The notes under the pieces are model-generated. The model was not told where the DNA came from. It was given only the letters and a program-made list of their open reading frames with translations, and ran no database searches. Both the position numbers and the translations under genes were made by a program. Positions 50,861 to 58,679 of a stretch of DNA of 58,679 bases are shown here, in pieces (within the stretch, counting starts at the first letter, position 1; each line of letters starts with the position of its first letter). Source of the stretch: Nitrospiraceae bacterium (GTDB lineage Bacteria; Nitrospirota; Thermodesulfovibrionia; UBA6902); NCBI GenBank assembly GCA_003599505.1, contig QZKO01000010.1, positions 1 to 58,679 of the forward strand, in the 5' to 3' direction.

Positions 50861-50950
50861 GTTTGAGAGTTATAAGTTATGAGTTAAAGGGAGTGAAGAT
50901 TTTGAAAATTATAACTTTCAACTTTTCACTTTTAACTTTAAGCTTAAAAT
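50861..50950. repeat. AACTTTTAACTTT-type dispersed repeat
   Basis: The gap before dnaX contains AGTTATAAGTTATGAGTTAAA on one arm and AACTTTCAACTTTTCACTT on the other, which are mutually complementary. Such text is scattered between genes in related genomes. It reaches almost to the dnaX start and leaves no clear ribosome site. Confidence 0.5.
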
Positions 50951-50954
50951 TATC

Positions 50955-52631
50955 ATGAGCTATATCGTACTTGCAAGAAAATGGCGGCCGCAGGGCTTTG
51001 ACGACCTCATCGGTCAGGAGACCGTGGTTACGACCTTAAAGAACGCGCTGTCTAACGGGAAGATAGCGCACGCCTACCTTTTCTCCGGACCAAGGGGCGT
51101 AGGAAAAACGTCTTCCGCGCGCATCCTCGCAAAGGCGCTGAACTGCGAGCAGAGGACCGGCAGTGGACCATGCGGCTCATGCCGGAGCTGTCAGGCAATA
51201 ACCGCAGGATCATCCGTAGACGTGCTGGAAATCGACGGGGCCTCCAACAACAGCGTGGAAGCGGTCAGGGAATTGAGGGAAACTGTAAAATACGCCCCGT
51301 CAGGCGGCAAATACAAAATATATATAATTGATGAAGTCCACATGTTGAGCGCATCCGCCTTTAACGCGCTCCTGAAAACCCTCGAAGAGCCGCCGCCCCA
51401 CGTGGTTTTTATATTCGCGACAACAGAAGCGAAAAAAGTGCCTACTACAATCCTGTCCAGATGCCAGCATCATTCGTTCCGCAGGGTGACTAAAAGCAGA
51501 ATAAAAGAACAGCTCAAAAAGATTACAGACGCGGAAAAGATAACTATCAGGGAAAAGGCACTGGAAATGCTGGCGAAAGCAGCCGACGGCAGCATGAGGG
51601 ACGCACTTACACTCCTGGACCAGGCCTGCTCTTTCAGCGAAGATATATCCGAGGCAGGGCTCCAGACCCTTCTGGGCCTGCCGGAGAGTGAAATCATTTT
51701 CAGCCTTTCCGAAACTATTCTCAGGGGGGATATAGCGCAAACTCTGTCCATAATAAAGGAATTGACGGACAGGGGCAATGACCTTCGACAGATGGCCAAA
51801 GAGCTTGTTGAACATTTCAGAAACATTGCCGTCATAAAAATTACGCAGGGCGCCGGTGACCTTCTGGAATTCACCGAAGAGGAGGTGGCGCGCCTCCGCG
51901 GTCTTGCGTCTGACGTCAGCATCGAGGAGCTCACCCTGCTCCTGGCAGAGCTGCTCAGGATCGAGGGCGAAGTAAGAAATGCCATAAATCCGAGATACGT
52001 GCTCGAGCTCGGCCTGCTCAGAACATCTTTTGTAAAAGGTATGACATCTATCGAACAGGTCATAAAAATGTTAGGGGAAGGACAGGAGGGGACCACACAA
52101 CCTCCCCCTTTGGAAAAGGTCGGTACGACTCGATTCCGAGGGGATACAGGGGGATTTTCAGAAAAGGTTCCTGCATCTCCCTCTGAAAAAAAAACCGGGA
52201 CGGTTGAACAGCCTGACGCGGATTTTAAACCGTTTGTCCTCAATAAAGAAGAACTCTGGCAGAAACTGCTTGAACACCTTGATGCCGAAGACCATCTGCT
52301 CGCCTGCAAACTTTCAGAGGCAAGACTGATCGACCTTACAGCGGCAGAGATGACCATCGGCTTCAACGGCGGGATGGCCGTGCTTGCCGATTCAATAAAG
52401 AAAAACGCTCCTGTCATTGAACCCGCGCTGAAAAAACTGAGCGGAAACAAGCTCAGATTGAAAATCGTTCCTCTTCCTAAAAAAGAAACAAAGAATGATA
52501 TCGGCAAAATAAAGCAGCAGGTCTTTGCCGAACCCCTCGTGCAGGATGCCATGAGGATTTTCAACAGTTCGGTGATTAATGTGAAACCGCTCGGGGATGA
52601 AGAGGACAGGAAGGAACAAGAAGATCAATAA
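50955..52631 (+). CDS. dnaX: DNA polymerase III subunit gamma/tau
   Basis: The clamp-loader ATPase of the replisome. YIVLARKWRPQGFDDLIGQE is the standard start, Walker A GPRGVGKTS is near residues 45-53, four zinc cysteines occur in CEQ...CGSCRSC, and Walker B IIDEVHMLS and sensor FATTEAKKVPTTILSRCQ follow; domain III ends near 370. A linker near 380-415 (PPPLEKVGTTRFRGDTGGFSE) looks derived from a CCCCCTTT...GGGGGATT repeat. The tail of about 140 residues is the tau-like end. 558 residues; no slippery A run was noticed for a gamma form. Confidence 0.95.
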   Translation: MSYIVLARKWRPQGFDDLIGQETVVTTLKNALSNGKIAHAYLFSGPRGVGKTSSARILAKALNCEQRTGSGPCGSCRSCQAITAGSSVDVLEIDGASNNSVEAVRELRETVKYAPSGGKYKIYIIDEVHMLSASAFNALLKTLEEPPPHVVFIFATTEAKKVPTTILSRCQHHSFRRVTKSRIKEQLKKITDAEKITIREKALEMLAKAADGSMRDALTLLDQACSFSEDISEAGLQTLLGLPESEIIFSLSETILRGDIAQTLSIIKELTDRGNDLRQMAKELVEHFRNIAVIKITQGAGDLLEFTEEEVARLRGLASDVSIEELTLLLAELLRIEGEVRNAINPRYVLELGLLRTSFVKGMTSIEQVIKMLGEGQEGTTQPPPLEKVGTTRFRGDTGGFSEKVPASPSEKKTGTVEQPDADFKPFVLNKEELWQKLLEHLDAEDHLLACKLSEARLIDLTAAEMTIGFNGGMAVLADSIKKNAPVIEPALKKLSGNKLRLKIVPLPKKETKNDIGKIKQQVFAEPLVQDAMRIFNSSVINVKPLGDEEDRKEQEDQ

Positions 52632-52648
52632 CGTAGAATGGAGGATAT

Positions 52649-52978
52649 ATGTCAAAAAAAATGCTTGGCGATCTGATGAAGCAGGCCCAGAAAATGCAGC
52701 AGGAAATGGGAAGGATACAGGAAGAATCAAAGAAGAAAATTGTTGAGGCGTCATCCGGAGGAGGCATGGTGGTTGTAACGGCAAACGGCGCAATGGAGAT
52801 AGTCTCCATAAAGATCGAGCGGGACGTCGTCAATCCGGACGATATTGAAATGCTCCAGGACCTGATCGTCGCCGCAGTGAATGAAGCCCTGCGCAGGGCG
52901 CAGCAAATGGTATCGGAGGACATGGGTAAACTTACCGGCGGAATGAGCCTCCCGGGGTTGGGGAATATTTTCGGTTAA
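52649..52978 (+). CDS. ybaB: YbaB/EbfC nucleoid-associated protein
   Basis: A 109-residue DNA-binding protein: LGDLMKQAQKMQQEMGRIQEE is the first long helix, followed by VVVTANGAMEIVSIKI and DIEMLQDLIVAAVNEALRRAQ. It binds DNA as a dimer and is usually encoded between dnaX and recR, as here. GGAGGATAT precedes the ATG; the stop overlaps recR by one base (TAATG). Confidence 0.95.
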   Translation: MSKKMLGDLMKQAQKMQQEMGRIQEESKKKIVEASSGGGMVVVTANGAMEIVSIKIERDVVNPDDIEMLQDLIVAAVNEALRRAQQMVSEDMGKLTGGMSLPGLGNIFG

Positions 52979-53571
52979 TGAATAACGGCGTAGTTGAAAA
53001 CCTTATAAACGAACTTACGAAACTTCCCGGCATCGGCAGAAAAACCGCCCAGCGCCTTTCCTTCTTTATTATGGGGATGCCCGAAGATGAGGCGCTGTCC
53101 ATAGCAACCGCCATCACCGAGATAAAGAAGAAGGCGCGCTTCTGCGGAAAATGTTTTAATATAACCGAAGACGAGTTGTGCCCCATCTGCAGGGACCCCC
53201 GCAGGAGAAGGGACACAATCTGTGTTGTTGAAGAGCCGAGCAACCTCATTGTTATTGAGAATACAAAGGCATATAACGGGCTCTATCATGTCCTCCTCGG
53301 GGCGCTTTCCCCTATTGACGGGATTACCCCTGACAGGCTCAGGATAAGCGAGCTCATCACCAGGGTGAAAGAAGGCGGAATATCCGAGGTCATCATCGCC
53401 ACAAATCCGAATACAAAAGGGGAAACTACCGCGCAGTATCTGTCACAAGTGCTGAAGCCTTTGGGTATAAAAGTCTCCCGCATCGCCTACGGACTTCCCA
53501 TCGGGGGAGACATCGAATTCGCCGATGAAGTGACGCTTGCCAAATCCCTCGAAGGCCGAAGGGAATTATAG
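52978..53571 (+). CDS. recR: Recombination protein RecR
   Basis: Acts with RecO (and RecF) to load RecA at gaps. The HhH part is LTKLPGIGRKTAQRLSFF, the zinc finger is CGKCFNITEDELCPICRDPRR, and the Toprim domain (CVVEEPSNLIVIENTKAYNGLYHVL...GGDIEFADEVTLAKSLEGR) is complete. 197 residues. It ends 2 bases before the convergent chemoreceptor gene. Confidence 0.96.
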   Translation: MNNGVVENLINELTKLPGIGRKTAQRLSFFIMGMPEDEALSIATAITEIKKKARFCGKCFNITEDELCPICRDPRRRRDTICVVEEPSNLIVIENTKAYNGLYHVLLGALSPIDGITPDRLRISELITRVKEGGISEVIIATNPNTKGETTAQYLSQVLKPLGIKVSRIAYGLPIGGDIEFADEVTLAKSLEGRREL

Positions 53572-53573
53572 AC

Positions 53574-55116
53574 TTATATTTTGAACCCGCTCGTCGAGCT
53601 TTTCAGCTCCACTGTTATCCCTGTCAGTGAATTTACCTCGGTCATCACCTCATCAGACATCTTTTCCATCTCTATTGCGATACCGTAAGTGTTTTCAATA
53701 TTTCTTGCCACGTCTTCCGACACCGCTGATTGTTTTTCCACGGCCAACGCGATCTGGGTTATCTGGTCTCTGACTCTGTGAACAGCTTCTACGATGTGGT
53801 TCAATGAATTTTCCACCTCTCTGAAATAACCGGTCGCTTTTGTAACTTCAGCGGACGCCTCTTCTATGGACCTCATCGTCTGCCCGGACTCGGACTGCAC
53901 CGCGCCTATTTTCTCCGAGATCTCAGCGGTCGCTTTCATGGTCTTTTCCGCAAGCTTTCTTACCTCATCGGCCACTACGGCAAAACCCCTTCCCTGCTCG
54001 CCGGCCCTTGCCGCCTCTATTGCCGCATTTAACGCGAGGAGGTTTGTCTGTGCGGCAATGTCATCGATTACCGTTACTATATCGCCGATCTCGCCGGCTC
54101 TGCTGTTGAGTTTTTTGATCATTTCCTCAAGCTCGCGCGTGGAGGAACAAACTTTACCCACCGTGTCAACAGCGCCGTGAGCGACCTTTTTGCCGGCCTC
54201 CGCGGTTTGCATCGTTTCAGTGGAAGTCTCAGACGCGGCAGACGCGTTCTTCGCAATGCCTGTTATAGTCTGACTCATCTCTTCTGCCGCCGTGGCTATC
54301 TGCTCGGCCTGGACCGACTGGCTCTTCGCGCCCTGCGAGGCCTTTTCGGCGCTTCCCTTTAAGGCGTTTATGGTAGCAAGGACATTATCGGCGGAGGCGA
54401 GTATGCCCCCTATCATGTTTCCGAACGACCCTACCATCTTGTTCATATCGCTCGCAAGAAAACCGATCTCGTCATTGCCGGAATCAATTTATTTTTATGC
54501 GCAAATCGCCGGTTGCGATCATATCGACCTTTTCAGTGAGATTAGATAAAGGCGCGGCAATCTGTTTTTTGCTTCTGAATAATATAACCATCAGCAACCC
54601 CATATTCAGCAGTACAATAACGACCTGTATCGTTTTCAGGGTGCTTACGTTCTTTTCCATGATTTCCGTGGCAATGACAACCGACGCCTCTGCAGCTTCG
54701 AGAAAATGCCGGCTGTCGGAATACAGGTCGTTCAGTACATTCTCTCCATCAAGGGCTTTGCCGATAGTGTCTTTATAACCGCTCCACAGGCGTTCTATTT
54801 CCGTCATCTTTTCAAGGAATTTTTTGTTTGAGGCCATAGGCAGATGGAGTGCGTGATCTCCTCTTATAAGTCCGTTTATAATTTTGTCGAGCTTTGCCAT
54901 GCTTTCGTTCATTTCGGCCTCGGAATTAATGCCCTGATATTTTAAAGACGCAAGCGCGGCTATTCTTTGAGACAAAGCGCGCTGCCTGCCGGCATAATCG
55001 ACGATCATCCCGTCGTGCTTCATCCGGCTCAACTGAAGAAACACGGACCCCGCGCTCGATAAAGCAAAAAATAAAAGGATTGCTATGCTGATTTTTAACT
55101 GGGTAGTTATTTTCAT
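53574..55116 (-). pseudogene. Methyl-accepting chemotaxis protein, split by a frameshift
   Basis: The first part (55116-54484) has a membrane helix (8-28), a PilJ/NarX-like sensor helix with AGRQRALSQR (residues 42-51, the P-box type of nitrate sensors), a second helix (about 168-185) and the first half of a HAMP domain (PLSNLTEKVDMIATGDLRI), then stops. The second part continues in another frame with [21 protein letters not shown] and the full MCP signalling domain ([44 protein letters not shown]). The junction is an A-rich run near 54484-54500, where one extra base explains the break. It may be a sequencing error. Confidence 0.85.
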
Positions 55117-55368
55117 CTGAGATCCTTTCAGGCTGAAAAGACAAATTTTGCGTATAGTTACATATCGGCTTTGTAAGGATATTACTTTAGTTTCAATTAG
55201 TCTGCTTATTGCCGGTTTCTCAGGTGAGCATTAAAGTTCTCAAATGACTCCGCCGAAAAATATCGCATACAGGCTTCATATTTTTTTCACGATTGAAATT
55301 TATAATTTTATTTATTGATTGATTGCAAAATGAACGGTATAATGGATACCGATAGAGAGGAGGTTGCA

Positions 55369-55767
55369 ATGAAACACGCAAAAATAATTTTAATGGTCCT
55401 TGTAACAGGGCTTTTTCTTTCAGGGACCGCCTATGCAAAGGATTACGAGGTCAAGAAAAAGGCAGGCGACTACGATGTTGTAGTGAAGATAGACAAAAAC
55501 CCGCCTGTTGTGGGCAACAACAATGTTGAGGTTGAGATAAAAGACGCTAAAGGTAATTATATTACTGATGCCCAGGTTGTCGTGGAATACACCATGCCTG
55601 CAATGCCGGGAATGCCCGCAATGCGCTACAAAGCAAAAACTGCCCTGGACGGCAATGAATATAAGGGCAAGATAAACCTGTCAATGTCCGGTTCATGGAA
55701 TGTTGAGATAAAAATTGCCCGTGATGGAAAGACATCAAAGGTTAAATTCAGTGTAGATGCACAGTAA
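55369..55767 (+). CDS. Exported YtkA-like protein
   Basis: A 132-residue secreted protein: signal peptide (ILMVLVTGLFLSGTAYA) and a mature YtkA/FixH-like immunoglobulin fold (VVVKIDKNPPVVGNNNVEVEI, YTMPAMPGMPAMRYKAK, GKINLSMSGSWNVEIKI). The Met-rich PAMPGMPAM loop could bind copper. The ATG at 55369 has AGGAGG upstream. It heads the Cus-type efflux operon (TolC-, CusB-, CusA-like genes follow), so a periplasmic metal-handling role is likely but inferred. Confidence 0.82.
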   Translation: MKHAKIILMVLVTGLFLSGTAYAKDYEVKKKAGDYDVVVKIDKNPPVVGNNNVEVEIKDAKGNYITDAQVVVEYTMPAMPGMPAMRYKAKTALDGNEYKGKINLSMSGSWNVEIKIARDGKTSKVKFSVDAQ

Positions 55768-55784
55768 GAAAAAACAGAACCCAG

Positions 55785-57110
55785 ATGACAGAACATAGAA
55801 CCCTGACTAAGATGCCTGGATTACAGCTCAGGAAGTCTGTGCTCTGTGCTCTGTGCTCTGTGTTCTTTTTTGTGGTTCCCGCTTTTGCCGAAGAACTAAA
55901 ACTCCAGCCGCTGATCGACGAGGCGCTTGAAAACAATCATGAACTTCTTATGCTGGAATCAAGACAGTCCGCCTCAAGGTTCAGGGTCCCGCAGGCGGAG
56001 AGCCTTCCTGACCCCATGTTCATGTTCGGTTACATGAATGAAGGCACGAGAGACCTCTATACCTTCGGCGATGAGATGGCTGCCGATTCCCAGTGGATGT
56101 TTTCTTTATCCCAGATGTTTCCATACCCCGGGAAGCGTTCATTAAAAAGCGAGATGGCCCTACGGGATTCTGAAAGCCTTCAGGCCTCGCTGGATTTCGC
56201 GCGCCTGAGGGTCGCGGCAAGGGTGAAGGAGCTTTACTACGATCTGTTGTTCACATATAAGGAAATCGATCTGGTCAAGGACACATCTTTTCTTTTTTCG
56301 AGGATTGAAGAAGCCGCCCTCGCACGGTATTCCACAGGGATGGCGCCGCAGCAGGAGGTATTGATGGCCCAGACCGAAAAATACATGCTCCTTGAAAAAG
56401 AAGAGATGCTTAAACAGAAAATCCAGTCCTTTGAGGCAATGCTCAACAGCGTATTGGGAAGAGACGCCGGTTCCCCGCTCGCAAGACCCGCTGAAACCCC
56501 GCCTGCTTTATTTACTTATGAAATAAATGAACTGACCGGGAAGGCCTTTGAGAACTCTCCTGACATAAAGGCCAAAAAGAAGATGATCGAGGGGGCCGAG
56601 ACAAAGGTCCTGATGTCTGAAAAGGAATATTATCCCGACTTCACAATCAATGCGGGCTATTTTGCAAAGGGGCCCGATTTCCCGGATATGTGGAACCTTA
56701 CCGCCGCGGTCAACATCCCTCTTTTTTACAGGACGAAACAGAGGCAGGCGGTTTATGAGGCAACGGCGTTGCTGGAAGAGGCGAAACACGAGCTTGACGA
56801 CGTTAAATTTATGCTTTCTTCAGGAATAAGGGACAACTATTCGATGTTGAGGTCTTCGGAGAGGTTAATGGACTTGTACAAGAGCGGCCTCGTCCCGAAA
56901 ATCCGCCAGGATTTTGAATCGGCGCTTTCCGGTTACTCAACTGGAAAGGTCGAAGCCCTCACGGTGATAACAAGACTCAAGGCATTGTTTGATTATGAAA
57001 TTTTATACTGGAAACAATTTACGGAAAGGGAGAAGGCTATAGCGAGACTGGAGGCGTTGACGACCGTAGGGGCGAACGGCCTTTCGCCCGTACAAGGCCA
57101 AGGAGAATAA
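55785..57110 (+). CDS. TolC/CusC-type outer membrane efflux protein
   Basis: A 441-residue outer membrane channel of the TolC family. The signal peptide ends near residue 35 (FFFVVPAFA), and two repeats of long helices follow (about 55-240 and 245-430), with LPDPMFMFGYMNEG and PDFTINAGYFAKGPDFPDMWN being typical of metal-efflux members. The signal peptide is encoded across a heptanucleotide repeat (55836-55863), and the last residues (VGANGLSPVQGQGE) derive from a palindromic repeat. It lies 5 bases before the adaptor gene. Confidence 0.9.
   Translation: MTEHRTLTKMPGLQLRKSVLCALCSVFFFVVPAFAEELKLQPLIDEALENNHELLMLESRQSASRFRVPQAESLPDPMFMFGYMNEGTRDLYTFGDEMAADSQWMFSLSQMFPYPGKRSLKSEMALRDSESLQASLDFARLRVAARVKELYYDLLFTYKEIDLVKDTSFLFSRIEEAALARYSTGMAPQQEVLMAQTEKYMLLEKEEMLKQKIQSFEAMLNSVLGRDAGSPLARPAETPPALFTYEINELTGKAFENSPDIKAKKKMIEGAETKVLMSEKEYYPDFTINAGYFAKGPDFPDMWNLTAAVNIPLFYRTKQRQAVYEATALLEEAKHELDDVKFMLSSGIRDNYSMLRSSERLMDLYKSGLVPKIRQDFESALSGYSTGKVEALTVITRLKALFDYEILYWKQFTEREKAIARLEALTTVGANGLSPVQGQGE
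55836..55863 (+). repeat. TCTGTGC heptanucleotide tandem repeat in the signal peptide
   Basis: Three exact copies of TCTGTGC (55836-55856) and one degenerate copy (TCTGTGT). The unit length is not a multiple of three, so gain or loss of one unit would shift the frame of the efflux channel gene. Confidence 0.85.
57066..57092. repeat. GTAGGGGCG palindromic repeat, copy 3 (end of the efflux channel gene)
   Basis: GTAGGGGCGAACGGCC and TTTCGCCCGTAC form a diverged copy of the family. It is read as VGANGLSPV and supplies the C-terminus of the outer membrane protein, which stops 14 bases later. Confidence 0.75.
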
Positions 57111-57114
57111 AAAA

Positions 57115-58275
57115 ATGGAAATAATAAGGGTTACGGTTTTAATGATGATTTTATCTTTTTTAAACTCTTCGATATTGTTTTCCCAGGTCCATCAGCATGG
57201 AGCGCCTGCCGGAGAAGTCGCTCAGCCGCAGGAACAGGCGGCAGAAGAGGAGACACCGACAGTTGAGATCGAACAGGACAAACAGCAGTTGATAGGCGTC
57301 AAAACAGTTGAGGCTGCGGTAAGGCCCATGCAGAAGATAATCAGGACCGTGGGACGCATTGAGTATGATGAAAGACGCCTTGCCACTGTAAATACAAAAT
57401 TTGAAGGCTGGATTGAAAAGCTCTATGTTGATTATACCGGAAGGTATGTCAAAAAAGGAGAGCCTCTCGCAGAGATTTACAGCCCTGAGCTTGTAGCAAC
57501 CCAGCAGGAATTTTTAAATGTATTAAAGTGGACCAAACAGAGCACAGACAATAAATCCGAAATAGAGACCATGCTTGCAACCGACGCTGAGCGGATCGTT
57601 GACGCAGCAAGGCAAAGATTGAAATTGTGGGACATCACGGATGAGCAGATAAAGGCGATTGAGGAATCAGGAAAGCCGATCAGGACATTGACGATCTACA
57701 GTCCCGTAAACGGAAACGTTGTTCAGAAAATGGCGCTTCAGGGAATGCGCGTGATGCCCGGCGAGAAACTTTTTGATATGGCCGACCTGTCAACCGTATG
57801 GGTCATCTCCGACATTTATGAGTACGAGCTGTCTGTTATAAAGGTCGGACAAACGGCAAACATCAGCCTCAGCTACTTCCCCGGAAAAGTCTTCCCGTCG
57901 TCTATTGATTATATCTATCCTTCTCTTGCGGGTGAGACAAGGACCGCAAAGGTCAGATTCACTCTCCATAATCCATCCGCTCAGTTAAAACCGCAGATGT
58001 TCACAAACGTGGAAATAAAAATCGACATGGGCAAGAAACTGGTAATCCCTGATGAGGCGGTGATCGATACAGGCACAAGACAGATAATTTATGTGGACAA
58101 AGGCGAAGGCTATTTTGAGCCGAGAGAAGTTATGCCCGGGCTGAGGGCTGATGGAATGACGGAAATCATTCAAGGGTTGAAGGCCGGCGAAAAAGTCGCC
58201 TCCTCCGGCACATTCCTCATTGACTCGGAGGCGCAGTTGAAGGGAGTAAAACCGCTTGGAGGGCATAAACATTAA
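57115..58275 (+). CDS. Heavy-metal efflux RND periplasmic adaptor, CusB-like
   Basis: A 386-residue periplasmic adaptor that links the RND pump to the outer membrane channel. Signal peptide at 1-25; then TVGRIEYDERRLATVNTKFEGWIEKLYVDYTGRYVKKGEPL (barrel-sandwich domain typical of CusB), IYSPELVATQQEFLNVLK (hairpin), PVNGNVVQKMALQGMRVMPGEKLFDMADLSTVWV and a C-terminal membrane-proximal domain. The His-rich N-terminus (VHQHG) and C-terminus (GGHKH) may help bind Cu(I) or Ag(I). The RND pump follows. Confidence 0.92.
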   Translation: MEIIRVTVLMMILSFLNSSILFSQVHQHGAPAGEVAQPQEQAAEEETPTVEIEQDKQQLIGVKTVEAAVRPMQKIIRTVGRIEYDERRLATVNTKFEGWIEKLYVDYTGRYVKKGEPLAEIYSPELVATQQEFLNVLKWTKQSTDNKSEIETMLATDAERIVDAARQRLKLWDITDEQIKAIEESGKPIRTLTIYSPVNGNVVQKMALQGMRVMPGEKLFDMADLSTVWVISDIYEYELSVIKVGQTANISLSYFPGKVFPSSIDYIYPSLAGETRTAKVRFTLHNPSAQLKPQMFTNVEIKIDMGKKLVIPDEAVIDTGTRQIIYVDKGEGYFEPREVMPGLRADGMTEIIQGLKAGEKVASSGTFLIDSEAQLKGVKPLGGHKH

Positions 58276-58283
58276 ATTAAAAT

Positions 58284-58340
58284 GTAGGGGCGAGGCGCTG
58301 CCTCGCCCTTCCGGATTCCCGTATTCACGGGAATGACAAA
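58284..58340. repeat. GTAGGGGCG repeat copy 4 plus an ATTCCCG/CGGGAAT hairpin
   Basis: Between adaptor and pump genes: GTAGGGGCGAGGCGCTGCCTCGCCC (58284-58308) followed by ATTCCCGT-ATTC-ACGGGAAT (58315-58334), an 8-bp perfect hairpin of the widely dispersed REP type. Here the palindromes are between genes rather than inside one. Confidence 0.8.
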
Positions 58341-58352
58341 AAGACCTAAAAC

Positions 58353-58679
58353 ATGATAGCCAAAATAATCGAATACAGCGCAAGGAACAAGTTCATAATA
58401 TTCCTGCTTGTCGGGTTCCTTTGTATCTGGGGATACTGGGCCTTAAAGCAAACCCCGCTTGACGCCATCCCCGACCTGAGCGACACTCAGGTAATTATCT
58501 TTACGGAATGGCCCGGCAGGAGCCCCGACCTCGTTGAAGACCAGATAACCTATCCCATTACGTCAACGCTGCTTGCCGCGCCGAAGGTCCAGGTCGTGCG
58601 TGGATTTTCCTTTTTAGGCACTTCTTTTATCTATGCGATCTTTGAGGAAGGCACTGATATATACTGGGCCAGGAGCAGG
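58353..58679 (+). CDS. CusA-type heavy-metal RND efflux pump, N-terminal part (runs off the window)
   Basis: The first 109 codons of a large RND pump. The start IIEYSARNKFIIFLLVGFLCIWGYWALKQTPLDAIPDLSDTQV is diagnostic of the heavy-metal (CusA/CzcA) family, and TEWPGRSPDLVEDQITYPITSTLLAAPKVQVVRGFSFLGTSFIYAIFEEGTDIYWARSR continues it. The full protein should be about 1,040 residues. With the adaptor and channel it would expel copper, silver or zinc from the periplasm; the metal cannot be decided from this part. Confidence 0.93.
   Translation, partial: MIAKIIEYSARNKFIIFLLVGFLCIWGYWALKQTPLDAIPDLSDTQVIIFTEWPGRSPDLVEDQITYPITSTLLAAPKVQVVRGFSFLGTSFIYAIFEEGTDIYWARSR

Noticed and set aside
51470-52564. 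A 364-codon minus-strand reading inside dnaX
   Set aside because: It is the antisense shadow of a conserved essential gene; the composition is Ser-rich and shows no domain.

Overview
The window looks like a chromosomal stretch of a Gram-negative, anaerobic or facultative bacterium with respiratory and metal-handling genes. It carries a Tat system, lipoproteins, an outer-membrane efflux channel, a 12-heme periplasmic cytochrome, HypF for [NiFe] hydrogenase maturation, and a chemoreceptor with a nitrate-sensor-type box. The order yebC-ruvC-ruvA-ruvB-queH-DUF2905-spoIID-queA, the PhoH-HD-ybeY-dgkA run and the dispersed palindromes that translate as VGAGFKPAP are, from memory, what one sees in Nitrospirota (Thermodesulfovibrionia-like) genomes. 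That placement is an inference with moderate confidence; no marker gene was compared.

Layout. 1-2.5 kb: amidohydrolase, small membrane and HTH genes, initiator tRNA. 2.5-8.3 kb: tyrS, then MSHA/type II secretion-like genes (TPR anchor, ExeA-type ATPase, GspF-type platform protein) interrupted by a vapBC module. 8.4-10.8 kb: recN, a tiny lipoprotein, lemA. 10.9-14.0 kb: an AT-rich accessory block with a second toxin-antitoxin pair and orphan genes. 14.0-20.8 kb: four-helix protein, hypF, an MFS exporter, znuA-znuC-znuB. 20.9-32.7 kb: a compact housekeeping run (yebC, ruvCAB, queH, queA, phoH, 7TM-HD phosphohydrolase, ybeY, dgkA-PAP2, M23 peptidase). 32.7-35.4 kb: diguanylate cyclase, zinc ribbon, tatC-tatA. 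35.4-37.9 kb: a second accessory block with two predicted small RNAs around an opposite-strand 42-codon gene, a coiled-coil/HTH protein, and a Panacea-domain antitoxin with an uncharacterised partner. 38.0-44.9 kb: argD-argF-apgM, tRNA-Leu, glucokinase, a disulfide-type flavoprotein, a glycosyltransferase. 45.1-48.7 kb (minus strand): ECF sigma factor, anti-sigma factor, damaged redoxin and a 12-heme cytochrome, ending in a clear terminator. 48.8-50.1 kb: a DUF3179 lipoprotein with one in-frame UGA at a conserved cysteine, then gene remnants. 50.5-53.6 kb: tRNA-Ser, SRP RNA, dnaX-ybaB-recR. 53.6-55.1 kb: a frameshifted chemoreceptor. 55.3 kb to the end: a Cus-type heavy-metal efflux operon.

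Most notable: (i) the DUF3179 gene, whose only interruption is a UGA exactly where relatives have Cys, followed by a hairpin, which makes it a selenoprotein candidate; (ii) the small-RNA/mini-gene locus at 35.5-36.0 kb; (iii) the Panacea pair with a palindromic operator; (iv) the sigma/anti-sigma/cytochrome operon; (v) palindromic repeats inserted in frame into several genes, including the essential-looking queA.
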